A stretch of 64,000 bases of DNA from Thauera sp. JM12B12. Lineage in GTDB: Bacteria > Pseudomonadota > Gammaproteobacteria > Burkholderiales > Rhodocyclaceae. A program made the translations under genes and the position numbers. Positions 36,212 to 46,721 of this stretch are shown here, piece after piece. The notes under the pieces were generated by a model, which saw only the letters and a list, made by a program, of their open reading frames with translations, ran no database searches and was not told where the DNA came from. Positions within the stretch are counted from its first letter, which is position 1. Each line of letters opens with the position of its first letter. The stretch spans positions 2,356,001-2,420,000 of the forward strand of contig NZ_CP154859.1 in NCBI RefSeq assembly GCF_039614725.1. The letters run 5' to 3'.

Positions 36212-36540
36212 TTCAGCTCCTCGAACGATCCAGGGTTGGAAAGACAGCGAACGTGCCAAGCACCCTTCCGGAACCGAAATCTCCGGCCGCCGCTATCGAT
36301 GAGCGAATTCTGTTCGATGCAAAGCGCGCTCATCAACGCCTCTCCGGCACCCTGACCTGAATTGAGCCCGAATAGGCCGAATCAGACCTTTGCGGCGATC
36401 CCGCCCCTCACGGTTTTTTTCTATCTTGGCTCTGGGGCTGCACCTTCCGCCCGTGCCTCGGACCAGCCATGTCGCGCACTACCTGATCCGACACCCCAGG
36501 CAGCCTCACCCTATTCCGCAAACGAGCACGAGACACGAGC
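36212..36540. other. Divergent intergenic region
   Basis: This 329-bp gene-free stretch lies between the leftward ligase operon and the rightward CoA-transferase at 36541. It contains a T7 run near 36414 but no convincing hairpin before it. I find no copy of the GTCATTCA-N6-TGATGCG site here, so these two operons may be controlled differently. Confidence 0.4.
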
Positions 36541-37770
36541 ATGCAGCCACCTCCTCCTCTTTCCAGCCTTCGCGTGATCGAGAGTTCCATTCTCGGCCCT
36601 GCCGCAATCACCACCGCACTGGCCGACCTGGGCGCCGACGTGATCAAGGTCGAATCCCCAACCGGCGACTACATCCGCGAGATGACTTGGCCGATCATCG
36701 AGGGGGTCTCGCTAATGCACTACCACCTCAATCGCGGCAAGAAGAGCATTACGCTCGACCTCAAGGTCGAGGTCGCCCGCGGGATCTATCGCGAGCTGGT
36801 GCGCGGTGCCGACGTCGTCATCGAGGCATCCAAGCCGGGGGCACTGGCCCGCTACGGACTCGGCTACGACGACCTGCGCAAGATCAACCCGAAGATCGTG
36901 TTCTGCACCGTATCCGGCTACGGTATGACCGGCCCCTACAAGGACATGCCCTCGCACGGGATCGCCTATGACACCTGGAGCGGCATCGTGAAGCCGGCCT
37001 ATGACGAGGAGGGCTTCTGCTACATCCCCGAGCACATCGGCATCGGCATCAACGCAGCGCCGCTTTTCGGCGGGCTGGCCGTCCTCGCGGGCGTCATCCG
37101 TGCGCGCGAGACCGGCGAAGGCTGCTTCATGGAGCTCGCGCAGAGCGACGCGGCTGCCGCTTTCGACTGGTACCGCAGCGAGAGCCACATGGCCTACGCC
37201 CGCCCCGAGGACGTGGTCACCGGCAACAAGGCCGACAACTACGTGCGCCGTCCCGTCGCCACGGCGGGCATGAAGGAAGGCGTCCGCTATCAGCTCTATG
37301 ACAGCGCCGACGGCCACGTGCTGTTCATGGCCTCCGAGCAGGCATTCTGGAAGAACTTCTGCGCCGGCGTCGGCCGCATCGATCTTTTCGAGAAATGGCC
37401 GGGCTCGAAATACGCCGACCACGCGCGCGGCAATCGCGAACTCCAGGCCATCCTGCGCGACATCTTCCGCTCGCGCAAGACCCGGGAATGGCTCGACTTC
37501 GGTGTCGAGTTCAACACGCCGATCGCCCCCGTCAACACGCCGGCGAACATCGTGGACGACCCCCAGTTCAAGGACCGTTTCCACGTGCTGCCGCAGGAGC
37601 GGCACGGCGCCGACATGCTCGGCTTTCCGGTCAAGTTCATCGGCGAGCCCGAGGTTGCCCCCGAACGCGCGCCGACCGTTGGAGAACACACCGAAGCCGT
37701 GCTGAACAAGGTCCTCGGCTATGACGCCACCCGGATCGCCGAACTGCGCGAAAAGGGTGCCCTCGGCTGA
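36541..37770 (+). CDS. CaiB/BaiF-family protein without the usual catalytic Asp
   Basis: 409 residues with the family N-terminus (LRVIESSILGPAAITTALADLGADVIKVES) and small domain (QLYDSADGHVLFMASEQAFW near residue 258). At the catalytic position, 22 residues before the TGEG turn, the sequence is GIGINAAPLFGG (Ile170/Asn171), so the Asp used by characterised enzymes is missing. It may act as a non-catalytic subunit, as an isomerase/racemase-type member, or use another residue. It is followed by the nitronate-monooxygenase-like gene after 159 bp. Confidence 0.85.
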   Translation: MQPPPPLSSLRVIESSILGPAAITTALADLGADVIKVESPTGDYIREMTWPIIEGVSLMHYHLNRGKKSITLDLKVEVARGIYRELVRGADVVIEASKPGALARYGLGYDDLRKINPKIVFCTVSGYGMTGPYKDMPSHGIAYDTWSGIVKPAYDEEGFCYIPEHIGIGINAAPLFGGLAVLAGVIRARETGEGCFMELAQSDAAAAFDWYRSESHMAYARPEDVVTGNKADNYVRRPVATAGMKEGVRYQLYDSADGHVLFMASEQAFWKNFCAGVGRIDLFEKWPGSKYADHARGNRELQAILRDIFRSRKTREWLDFGVEFNTPIAPVNTPANIVDDPQFKDRFHVLPQERHGADMLGFPVKFIGEPEVAPERAPTVGEHTEAVLNKVLGYDATRIAELREKGALG

Positions 37771-37929
37771 TCGTGCGCAGCGCGTCATGCAATGAAACAT
37801 GAGCGGCCACATTCGATACCGCAAGCGCGGAGCGGGCACGAGGTGGCTGCATAAAATCGATTCGACAGGAAGGGCGCACGACATCCGGTGCGCCCCACGC
37901 ATCGAAACAGCATCCGGAGGCAATGACAC

Positions 37930-39024
37930 ATGGACAGTCCCCTTCATACCCCGCTCTGCGACAAGCTCGGCATCGAGTATCCCGTCGTCGCCTTCACACA
38001 CTGCAAGGACGTCGCCGTCGCAGTGATAAACGCCGGTGGTTTCGCCGTGCTGGGCGAGGCCCTGCACACCCCGGACCAGATCGCCGCCGACATCAAGTGG
38101 ATCCGCGAGCGCATCGGCGGCAAGCCATTCGGCATCGACCTCGTTCTGCCCTCCTCGGTGCCCGAGGAGAAGACCGTCGACGAACTGATGGCGATGATTC
38201 CGCAGGAGCAACGCGATTTCGAGCAGCAGATCAAGCGCAAGTACAACGTCCCCGATCCCAAGGTGGCGCCGGACATTCACCACTGGGGCGGGCTGGACCA
38301 GAAGCGTGCGCTCGACCAGCTCGAGGTCATCTTCGACGAGCGCGTGCCGGTGTTTGCCTCCGGCCTGGGATCGCCGGCCTTTTTGCTCAAGCGCGCGCAC
38401 GAGCTGGGCATGCAGGTGTGGGGCCTGGTCGGCAAGCCACGGCAGGCCAAGCGCCAGATCGAGGCCGGCACCGACGTCATCATTGCCCAGGGCTACGATG
38501 CCGCAGGCCACACCGGCAATATCGGCACCTTCTCCATCGTCCCGCAAGTGGTAGATGCGGCGCGTGGCACGGGCGTCCCGGTGATCGCCGCGGGCGGCGT
38601 CACCACCGGTCGCCACCTCGCTGCAGCGCTCGCGCTCGGCGCCGACGGCGTGTGGACGGGCTCGCTGTGGCTGACCTCGCGCGAATCGGACGTCAACATG
38701 CCCCTCAAGGAGCGTCTGCTCGAGGCCGAGACCGAGGACACCATGTACTCGAACTGCATCTCGGGCTACACCATGCGCACCACGCGCTGCCCGTGGCACG
38801 ACGAGTGGATGAGCGACGCCGCACCCGCAGTGCTCAAGCCACCGCTGCAGATGATCCTGTCGTCGAACTACATTCAGGGCTCGCTGGACTATCAGCGCAA
38901 GGACCTGATGACCGAGGCCGCCGGCCAGGGCATCCACTACGTCAAGGAGATGAAGCCCGCCCGGCAGATCCTTTCCGACATCGTCGAGGAGGCACTCGAT
39001 GTCTTCGACCGATTCTCAGCCTGA
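37930..39024 (+). CDS. Nitronate monooxygenase-family flavoprotein (IpdC-like)
   Basis: 364 residues from the ATG at 37930 with CCGGAGG upstream. It is an FMN TIM barrel of the 2-nitropropane dioxygenase type: IEYPVVAFTHCKDVAVAVINAGG at the start, GTDVIIAQGYDAAGHTGNIG (near residue 180), and VIAAGGVTTGRHLAAALALGADGVWTG (near residue 217). Members include enoyl reductases and IpdC, a CoA-ester oxidoreductase of steroid C/D-ring degradation. In this region, next to a CoA-transferase-like gene and EtfB, a flavin oxidoreductase acting on a CoA ester is more likely than nitronate oxidation. Confidence 0.82.
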   Translation: MDSPLHTPLCDKLGIEYPVVAFTHCKDVAVAVINAGGFAVLGEALHTPDQIAADIKWIRERIGGKPFGIDLVLPSSVPEEKTVDELMAMIPQEQRDFEQQIKRKYNVPDPKVAPDIHHWGGLDQKRALDQLEVIFDERVPVFASGLGSPAFLLKRAHELGMQVWGLVGKPRQAKRQIEAGTDVIIAQGYDAAGHTGNIGTFSIVPQVVDAARGTGVPVIAAGGVTTGRHLAAALALGADGVWTGSLWLTSRESDVNMPLKERLLEAETEDTMYSNCISGYTMRTTRCPWHDEWMSDAAPAVLKPPLQMILSSNYIQGSLDYQRKDLMTEAAGQGIHYVKEMKPARQILSDIVEEALDVFDRFSA

Positions 39025-39313
39025 GTCGCCCTTCAGTGCCGGGTTCGAACCGGCACTTCGCGACCTCGAGGCCGAATGCGACGGGGGCCGCCCGATCGAA
39101 GGCACCCACTTCGCCGGGCGGCAATCCTTTACCGGCCGCCTGACCGGACATTACCGGGACTACGGCCCCTATCCCTGGCGCTGGTACCTGCTCGGCTCGC
39201 TCACACGCAAACCCGAGGGCTTCGCCCATGAAGCAGTCTGGTGCGACGCCGACAGCCTGTACCCGGTCTCCGACCCCGGGCGGACGATCGAACAATCCTG
39301 CAGAACGGAGTAA
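38999..39313 (+). CDS. Small hypothetical protein
   Basis: 104 residues, starting 26 bp inside the end of the flavoprotein gene and ending 3 bp before the EtfB gene, so it is locked into this operon. The middle part is rich in aromatic residues (GHYRDYGPYPWRWYLLGSLT). No signal peptide or known domain is visible. The tight overlaps on both sides support a real gene. It may be a small partner of the flavoprotein (inference only). Confidence 0.62.
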   Translation: MSSTDSQPESPFSAGFEPALRDLEAECDGGRPIEGTHFAGRQSFTGRLTGHYRDYGPYPWRWYLLGSLTRKPEGFAHEAVWCDADSLYPVSDPGRTIEQSCRTE

Positions 39314-39316
39314 ACA

Positions 39317-40105
39317 ATGCGAATCGTGGTTTGCGTGAAGGAAGTGCTGGACCCGGCTGCGGTCAACAACTACGCCCTGGCAGGCGGCCTCAGGATGAGC
39401 GCCGACGGTCGTCACCCGGACGTCGCCGCCATCCCCCGGCTGATCAACGGCTATGACGAACAAGCGCTCGAGGCCGCCCTGCGTCTGCGCGACGCGGGCG
39501 TGGACTGCCGCATCGTGGCGCTCACCATCGGCAGCGACGCGACCGCGATGCTCAAGCAATGCGCGGCACTCGGCGCCGACGAGATTGTTGCCATCGACCC
39601 GGGAGGGATTGCATCGGATACCAGCGGCATCGCGAAAGTGCTCGCTGCCTGGATCCAGAACACTGGCGGGGCCGACCTTGTGCTCTGCGGACGCCAGGCG
39701 TCCGACGACGATCAGGGCGTAGTGCCGCTCGCGCTCGCGGAAACCCTTGGCCATGCAGTGACCACACTCGCGCGCGATGTCAACTTCGCTGACGGTCAAC
39801 TGACCGTCACGCGCGCAACCCCGGAAGGCGATGAGGTCGTGCGTGGAAAGCTGCCGGCAGTCGTCACGGTCAGCAACGAACTCGGCGCCCCGCGCTTCCC
39901 GACTGCCAAGGCAAAGATGGCTGCCCGCAAAATGGTCGCTGAAGTCGTTCCGATAGACAGCCTCGGCGTTGATCCGGCCACGCTTACGCCGCAGATCGAG
40001 TTGCAACGACAGGTCGTACCGCAGGTTCAAGGCAACTGCGAGTTCATCACGGGCTCTCCTTCCGAGATCGCGCAGGCTCTGATGGCACGCATTCGCGCAG
40101 TCTGA
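39317..40105 (+). CDS. Electron transfer flavoprotein beta-subunit-like protein (no EtfA nearby)
   Basis: 262 residues from the ATG at 39317 with ACGGAG upstream. It has the EtfB start MRIVVCVKEVLDPA, a NGYDEQALEAALRLRD helix, and CGRQASDDDQGVVPLALAE near residue 117, which is the AMP/FAD-domain loop of the beta subunit. EtfB normally works with EtfA to carry electrons from acyl-CoA dehydrogenases. No EtfA and no acyl-CoA dehydrogenase is visible in the window. It may pair with an EtfA coded elsewhere, or serve the adjacent flavoproteins. Confidence 0.88.
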   Translation: MRIVVCVKEVLDPAAVNNYALAGGLRMSADGRHPDVAAIPRLINGYDEQALEAALRLRDAGVDCRIVALTIGSDATAMLKQCAALGADEIVAIDPGGIASDTSGIAKVLAAWIQNTGGADLVLCGRQASDDDQGVVPLALAETLGHAVTTLARDVNFADGQLTVTRATPEGDEVVRGKLPAVVTVSNELGAPRFPTAKAKMAARKMVAEVVPIDSLGVDPATLTPQIELQRQVVPQVQGNCEFITGSPSEIAQALMARIRAV

Positions 40106-40171
40106 GCGTCGAGAATCCGGCGAGCGCGGCCGCCGCCGGACTCGGCCCGGGCGCCCTTGCCAGAGCCACCC

Positions 40172-41338
40172 TCAGGCCAGCGGCGCGACCCCGCTGAGCA
40201 GCAGGCGTACCAGCTCCGTCTGCCGCGTCACACCCGTCTTTGCAAAGATCGCACGCAGTTGGCATCGCGCGGTATTACGGCTGATACACAACTGCTCGGA
40301 AGCCTCGTCAACAGTCATTCCTCCGAGCAACTGGAGGGCGAGGGTGGACTCAGCGGGAGTCAGTCCGTAAAGTCGCTGGAGCACGGACTGGGATGCCTGC
40401 GACTTCTGCTCCGCATCGCGGATGATCACCACCACGGCTGGGCTTTCAGCAGAGTCGGACCACTCGGTCATTGGCGCAGCCTTGATCACGACCCCAAGGT
40501 TCGGGCGCCCGGACGGTCGCGTCAGGGACATGCCCGAGACAAGGTGAGGCCGCGGAGTCGTCTCGCCACTGATTGCATGCTCGATCATGCCCTGCAGTTC
40601 TCTGTTCTCGGCGCCGAATGCGGCATGGAGGCGACCGTTGATCACGCTTAGACCATCGCGCTGATGCAGGATCTCCATCGCCGCATTATTGCTGCGCAGT
40701 ATGTGCCCGCACCTGTCGAGGATCACCGCCCCCACGGCGAGCCGTTCGAGCGTCCCGGCGTACAGTTGGCGTTCCGCCTCGGTCACATCGATCTGATTAC
40801 GCAGCCTGACCGCGCAGCGAATATGGGGTAGCAGGACCTGACAGATCGCACGCTCGGCATCACCGAAATTCTGGCTCCGTTCTGCACGGCTAACGCGCAA
40901 TCGGCAACAAGGATCGCCACCATCCCCCAGGTCAGCGCCCAGGTAGTAGCGGATCGTCAGCGGCGACAGGAACTCCTTGTAGATTGCGCTGCGCAGCCAC
41001 TCCTCTTCATTCACCACTTCCTCGACTGTCATTACCTGCCCCACCGGCAGATTGACGAACGGGTCGACGGCGTAGAAGAAACTGTTGTAGGTCTCTGCGA
41101 TCTCCGGCTTTGCCTCACCGGCAAAAACCACCTGCCAGGGGTGCTCGGGCGACGGCGGGCGCAGGATCATCGTCACGTAGTTGGCATCCAGCCTGTCGCG
41201 AAGGACACTAAGGAACCCGCTCCATGGTGTCGGATCAGACGTGCCCTCATGGACCATTCGCACAAGCCGATCGTATTCGGCCAGCGTAAGACCGGATTTC
41301 AGGAACAAGTCTTCGAAGTCGCTTCCAGAGATATCCAC
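40172..41338 (-). CDS. LuxR-family transcriptional regulator with a PAS-like region
   Basis: 388 residues if translation starts at the GTG at 41338, which has AAAGGAAG about 10 bp upstream; the frame stays open to 41578, so a longer form cannot be excluded. The C-terminal LuxR helix-turn-helix is clear (LTPAESTLALQLLGGMTVDEASEQL and RNTARCQLRAIFAKTG). The middle (LERLAVGAVILDRCGHILRSNNAAMEIL) resembles a PAS sensor. No receiver domain is present. It is convergent with the EtfB gene and lies beside the tor genes. Its target is unknown. Confidence 0.8.
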   Translation of the reverse strand: MDISGSDFEDLFLKSGLTLAEYDRLVRMVHEGTSDPTPWSGFLSVLRDRLDANYVTMILRPPSPEHPWQVVFAGEAKPEIAETYNSFFYAVDPFVNLPVGQVMTVEEVVNEEEWLRSAIYKEFLSPLTIRYYLGADLGDGGDPCCRLRVSRAERSQNFGDAERAICQVLLPHIRCAVRLRNQIDVTEAERQLYAGTLERLAVGAVILDRCGHILRSNNAAMEILHQRDGLSVINGRLHAAFGAENRELQGMIEHAISGETTPRPHLVSGMSLTRPSGRPNLGVVIKAAPMTEWSDSAESPAVVVIIRDAEQKSQASQSVLQRLYGLTPAESTLALQLLGGMTVDEASEQLCISRNTARCQLRAIFAKTGVTRQTELVRLLLSGVAPLA

Positions 41339-41758
41339 GCTTTCGGGCTTCCTTTCGGCCAAAGCCTCATCGCGTACAACGGGCAGAAACCAGTTGCAGT
41401 TGGGTAAACAAGCATTCAGCCGCACGATGCAAGGCTTCCACGGTAGCCCCGAACCGTGGCGATCGTCCTTGACCTGCCGCAATTCTGGGCGGTCCGACGT
41501 CCTGACGTCGAACATCTGAACCGCCCCACGAAACGGAGGTTGATCAAGCGGCCGCGCCGGCTGCCGCCTGATTTCCACAATCTGGGCCCCGGCGGAGGCG
41601 AGCTTGAAGACCTGCTGATGACTAACGAATCGGATGAAACCTCACCCGGGCCGACGCAAGCCGTTGGTTCGAAACGCCATGCTCGGGAAGGATATTTCCG
41701 GGCGCGCACGCGTCCATTGGCCGTAAGATTGCCGCCTGTCGATCCCTCAGCCTGCCAG
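41339..41758. other. Region between the LuxR-type gene and torR
   Basis: Both divergent genes could extend into this 420-bp stretch, since both frames are open, but neither extension resembles its family. I see no repeat, RNA gene or terminator here. Promoters for both genes are expected, and I could not place them. Confidence 0.35.
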
Positions 41759-42489
<731 letters not shown>

Positions 42490-42493
<4 letters not shown>

Positions 42494-45400
42494 CGGTCGG
42501 ATTCGGGCGCGGACACGCCGCGGGCGATGGCGCGCGCACCCTCGAGCGCCACGAGGGTCGCGACCCAGGTCCCCGCCAGCGCCTCGACGCGTGCGACGAG
42601 CAGGCTCTCCACGCCTCCCCTCAGGACGTCCTGTTCGAGCGCCGCGGCCTCCGCGCCCAGGCGCACCGCGCCGACGCTCACCGCCGCGCCGCGCAGCTTG
42701 TGTGCGAGCCTGGCGCAGCGCGCCGTGTCCGCCTCGTTCGCCGCAGCGAGCAGCGCGGCGACGAGCGGGTCGCCCTGGGTGCGGAAGATGCGCACGATGT
42801 CGTCGACCACTTCGGTGCCGAGCGCCACCTCCTCCTCGCGCAGGAAGGCGACATCGACCCATTCGTTCGCATCGGCAATCGGCGGTGTTCGGCCCTCGGC
42901 CTCCATGCGCGCCGGGATTGCCGCGACCTGCGCGCCGACATCCGTCCGCCCGTCTTCCGGAGGGCCGCCCCCGCTCATGTCCTTGCCAAGGCCCTCGCCG
43001 AGCAGCGCCGCCAGCACCGCACCCAGCTTTGCCCGTGAGAAAGGCTTGGACAGGAAGGCCGCAAACCCGGACTCGAGCAGCGCATCGACCTCGCGCCGCG
43101 GGATGTGGGCGGACATCAGCACGGCCGGGGTACGCGCATGCTGCGGCAGCATGCGCATGCGCGTGAGCAGTTCGCGGCCGTCGCCGTCGGGCAGGTTCAT
43201 GTCGACCAGGGCGAGCTCCACCGGCCGCGCCTCGAGCAGGCGCAAGGCGTTCTGGATGTCGGGCGCGCTGACGGCCTGCTGGCCGAGGGCGTCCAGGAAG
43301 CGCTCCACCACCATGCGGTTGACCTCGTCGTCCTCGACCACGAGCACCCGGTGACCGCGCGCGAGTCCATTCGCGCCCGGATCGGCCGCGGTGGATGCAT
43401 CGCCGGCGGCAGGTGCCGCGACCGCGGGCAGGCGCAGATCGAAGGCGACCGTCGTGCCCTGCCCCGGCGCGCTCACGAGCGCGATGCGGCCACCCATCGC
43501 CTCGACCAGGCGCCGGCACACCGCGAGCCCGAGCCCGGTGCCGGCGTGATGGCGGCCGCTGTCGCGCACCTGGACGAAGGGCTCGAACACCTCCTGCTGG
43601 CGGGCGGGCTCGATGCCGATGCCGTGGTCCTCGACCGCGAAGTGCAGCACGTCCGGCCCGACGCCGCATCGCACATGCACCGTCACCGCGCCCTCGTCGC
43701 TGAACTTGATCGCATTGCCGACCAGATTGAGCAGGATCTGGCTGAGCTTGCGGCGGTCGCCTTGCACTGCGTCCGGCACCGCCGGATCGACCTCGGCGAC
43801 GAGCGCCAACCCCCGTGCCGCGGCCCGCGTGCCCTGCACCGCGAACACGTCATTGACCGTGTCGCGCAGGCTGAACGTCATGCTGTCGAGCTGCACGCCG
43901 CCGGCCTCGATGCGGGCGAAGTCGAGCATGTCCTCGAGCAGTTCGAGCAGCAGCAGCGCCGCAGCGCGCATCTGCGCCTGGTACTGGGTGCGCTCGGCGG
44001 CGGTCGTGGACTCCTCCACGAGCTCGAGCAGGCCGAGGATGCCCGAGAGCGGCGTGCGCAACTCGTGGCTGACGGTGCCGAGAAAAGCCGTCTTCGCGCG
44101 GTCGGCGCCCTCGGCAACCTGCCGCGCACGGGCGTGATCGGCGGTCTCGCGCGCGAGCGCGGCATTGGCTTCGCGCAGCTGCGCGGTGCGGGCGAGGACC
44201 TCGCTCTCGAGCTCCTGCTGCTGCCGCCTGAGCGCCGCGGCGAGGCGGTCGCGCTCGATCGCATCGTTGCGGAAGCGCTCGAGCGCGCGCGCGAGCGAGG
44301 CGAGCTCGTCGTCTCCGGTCGTGTCGATGCGGACTTCGCGCTGTCCCGCAGCGAGCGCGAGGGTGGCCTCCTCGAGCGCGAGCAGGCGGCCGAGCGTGTG
44401 CCGACGCAGCACGTGGATGCCGACCAGCACGGTGACGAGAAGGAGCGCGGCGGCGATCACGCCGAAGGCGATCAGCCCCGAGGTGGCGCTGCGTTCGGCG
44501 GCCGAGCCGGCAGCGGCGAGGATGCGGCCGCCGCGGTGGATGAGCTCGCCGGCGAGGGCGTCGAGCTCGGTGGTGAGCTCGCCGACCGCGTTCTGCAGGG
44601 CATCAAGCTGCCCCCGCAGCGCGATCTCGCGCGCGCGCAGCGCGAAGGCCCCTTCGTCTTCCAGTGCCGACGACAGCAGCCTGTGCGCCTGCAGACCCTG
44701 CTCCCGCCCGCCCGGGTCGGCGATATCGGCGAGCCGCCGCCCGAGCAGCACAAGATGGTCGCCGAACTCGGCGCGTGCCCCCTGCAGCCGCGACACCGAC
44801 TCGAGCTCGTCGAGGCGGTCGATCAGGAAAGCCAGCGCATGCACGGTGAGATTGAGTTCGTGCATGCGTTCGAGCGCATCGACATCGAGGTCCAGCACAC
44901 GATCGCGCGCGGCCTCGCGCACCTGCGCGGGCAGGCCGGGTTCGGCCGCGCCCGGCTGCAGCAGCGTGGTCAGGGTCGAGACGAGCTGCGCAGTGGCGTT
45001 GTCGGCGTGGATGCGGGCGAGTTCGTCGAGTTCGTCGATTCCGGCGCGCAATGCGCGGACGCGCTCCATGCGCTCGGCACGCAGCAGCAGGCGCTCGGCG
45101 ATGGTGTGGCTCATGGACTCGAGGCCGGTGGCGAGCTGGTCGCCGGTCGTCTGCAGACGAGTGCGCAGCTCGGCTTCGACGTGGGGCGAGCGCAGCGCGG
45201 CAAGGCGGTCGCGCACGAGCGGCACGTCGGCACCGAGCGCGGCGCGCAACAGCTCGAGTTCGGCGGCCGAGTCGGCGCGCACCAGCCGTGGTGCCAGCGC
45301 GGCCAGACGTGCGTTGGCGCGGACGGCCTCGTGCAAGGCGTCGGCAGCCGGCAGCGTCTCGCGCACGATGGCCTGCTGACTGCCCACCACGCGCTGGAAG

Positions 45401-45546
45401 CTCAGCCAGCCCACGGCCGCCACCAGCACCGTACCGATCGCAGCTACGAGCAGCCCGAGCAGCAGGCGCTCGCGCAGACCGAACCGGCGTGCGCGCGGGC
45501 GATTCACGTAAGATTGGGCGGTCGGGTTCTGGATTGAGTGGGGCAT
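42490..45546 (-). CDS. torS: TorS-like hybrid sensor histidine kinase
   Basis: 1018 residues from the ATG at 45546. Order: membrane segment 1 (near residues 25-45), a long helical periplasmic sensor (to about 325), membrane segment 2, HAMP (RRHTLGRLLALEEATLALA), HisKA with phospho-His about 497 in VSHELRTPLSG, and a HATPase (NLVGNAIKFSDEG, GTGLGLAVCRRLVEAMGG). A receiver domain with Asp about 781 (LVDMNLPDGDG) and a C-terminal HPt with His about 948 (LAHKLRGAAVSVG) complete it. This His-Asp-His relay to TorR is the TorS layout. Its start overlaps that of divergent torT. Confidence 0.92.
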
Positions 45547-45571
45547 GCGTGTGCAGCGGTGGAGGACCATG

Positions 45572-46687
45572 ATGCGCCGGGTTTCATCTTACCGGTGGTG
45601 CGCCCGGCGGGGGCTGCGCATGTGCGCACTCGCCACCGCGCTGGCCGCAAGCGCGGCGCAGGGCGCTACGCCGGCCGCCCCCGAGTGGCCGCTGGAGCGC
45701 TGGGAGGGCGATCACCGCGCCGAGCCCCGCGCCGACGCCCGACCGGCAGGCCATTCACTGCCCTCCCCGACGCAGCGCTGGATGCTGTGCGCGGTCTATC
45801 CACATCTCAAGGACAGCTACTGGCTGGCGGTCAATTTCGGCATGACCGAGGAGGCGCGCGCGCTCGGCGTCGGGCTCGGGGTGCGCGAGGCCGGCGGCTA
45901 TGGCCAGCTCGCGCGCCAGCGCGAGCGGGTAACGGACTGCCTGCGGGATGCCGCCAACGATGCGCTGCTGATCGGCACCGTGAGCCGCAGCGGGCTCAAC
46001 GACCTGCTCGCCCCCCAGCTCGGTCGCACGCTCGTGCTCGGCCTGGTCAACGACATCGACCCGCAGGTGGTGCGCGCGCGCATCGGGGTGCCGTGGTATC
46101 AGCTCGGCTGGGCGGTCGGCCGCTGGCTGGCCGGGCGCCATCCGGGCGGCGGCCCGCGGGCCCGCATCGCCTGGCTGCCCGGACCGGCCGACGCGGACTG
46201 GGTCGGCTTCATCGACCGTGGCTTCCGTGACGCGATCACGGGCAGTGCGGTCGAGATCGTCATCGAGCGCCACGGCGACACCGGCCGCGCAATCCAGCGC
46301 CGGCTGGTGGAGACCGTGCTCGACGCGCAGCCGCAGCTCGATTACCTGGTGGGCAACGCGCCAATGGCCGAGGCCGCGATCGCCGAACTGCAGCGCCGCG
46401 GGCGCGAGGACGCCACCGCCATCGTCGCCTCCTACCTCACGCCGGGCGTACATGGCGGGATCATGCGCGGCCGCATCCTCGCCGCGGTGACCGACTTTCC
46501 CGTGCTGCAGGGGCGGCTGGCGGTGCGCCAGGCCCTGCTGGCGCTGGAGGGGCTGGCGATCGAGCCCTACGTGGGGCCGGCCGTGGAGCTCGTCGACCGC
46601 GCCTCGCTGGCGCGCTTCCCGGCGCAGTGGATGCTGCCGCCCGCCGGTTTCGTTCCCGTGTACGAGATCGCGCCGACCCGGCCCTGA
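45572..46687 (+). CDS. torT: TorT-like periplasmic TMAO-binding protein
   Basis: 371 residues if started at the ATG 45572, which has GGAGGA 5 bp upstream; in-frame ATGs exist at 45545 and 45569. An N-terminal export signal (LRMCALATALAASAAQGA) precedes a periplasmic binding protein fold (WMLCAVYPHLKDSYWLAVNFGM, then ALLIGTVSRSGLNDLL). In E. coli TorT binds TMAO and the sensor domain of TorS. The gene is divergent from torS with overlapping start regions and convergent with torA, so the sensory role fits. Confidence 0.87.
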   Translation: MRRVSSYRWCARRGLRMCALATALAASAAQGATPAAPEWPLERWEGDHRAEPRADARPAGHSLPSPTQRWMLCAVYPHLKDSYWLAVNFGMTEEARALGVGLGVREAGGYGQLARQRERVTDCLRDAANDALLIGTVSRSGLNDLLAPQLGRTLVLGLVNDIDPQVVRARIGVPWYQLGWAVGRWLAGRHPGGGPRARIAWLPGPADADWVGFIDRGFRDAITGSAVEIVIERHGDTGRAIQRRLVETVLDAQPQLDYLVGNAPMAEAAIAELQRRGREDATAIVASYLTPGVHGGIMRGRILAAVTDFPVLQGRLAVRQALLALEGLAIEPYVGPAVELVDRASLARFPAQWMLPPAGFVPVYEIAPTRP

Positions 46688-46701
46688 GGCCCGGTCGGCG
46701 C
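46670..46701. terminator. Stem-loop between convergent torT and torA
   Basis: GCGCCGACC (46670-46678) pairs with GGTCGGCGC (46693-46701) across the torT stop codon. No T run follows on either strand, so it is at best a weak or bidirectional terminator. Confidence 0.4.
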
Positions 46702-46721
46702 GCGAACGCGTTCCGGAAGGC

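Noticed and set aside
36405..36425. Possible terminator at the T7 run before the CoA-transferase at 36541
   Set aside because: No stable inverted repeat precedes the T run on the plus strand.
37780..37805. GTCATGCA-like block upstream of the nitronate-monooxygenase-like gene, resembling the first half of the operator
   Set aside because: The second block TGATGCG is not present at the required 6-base spacing and the distance to the start codon (about 125 bp) is outside the range of the five accepted sites.
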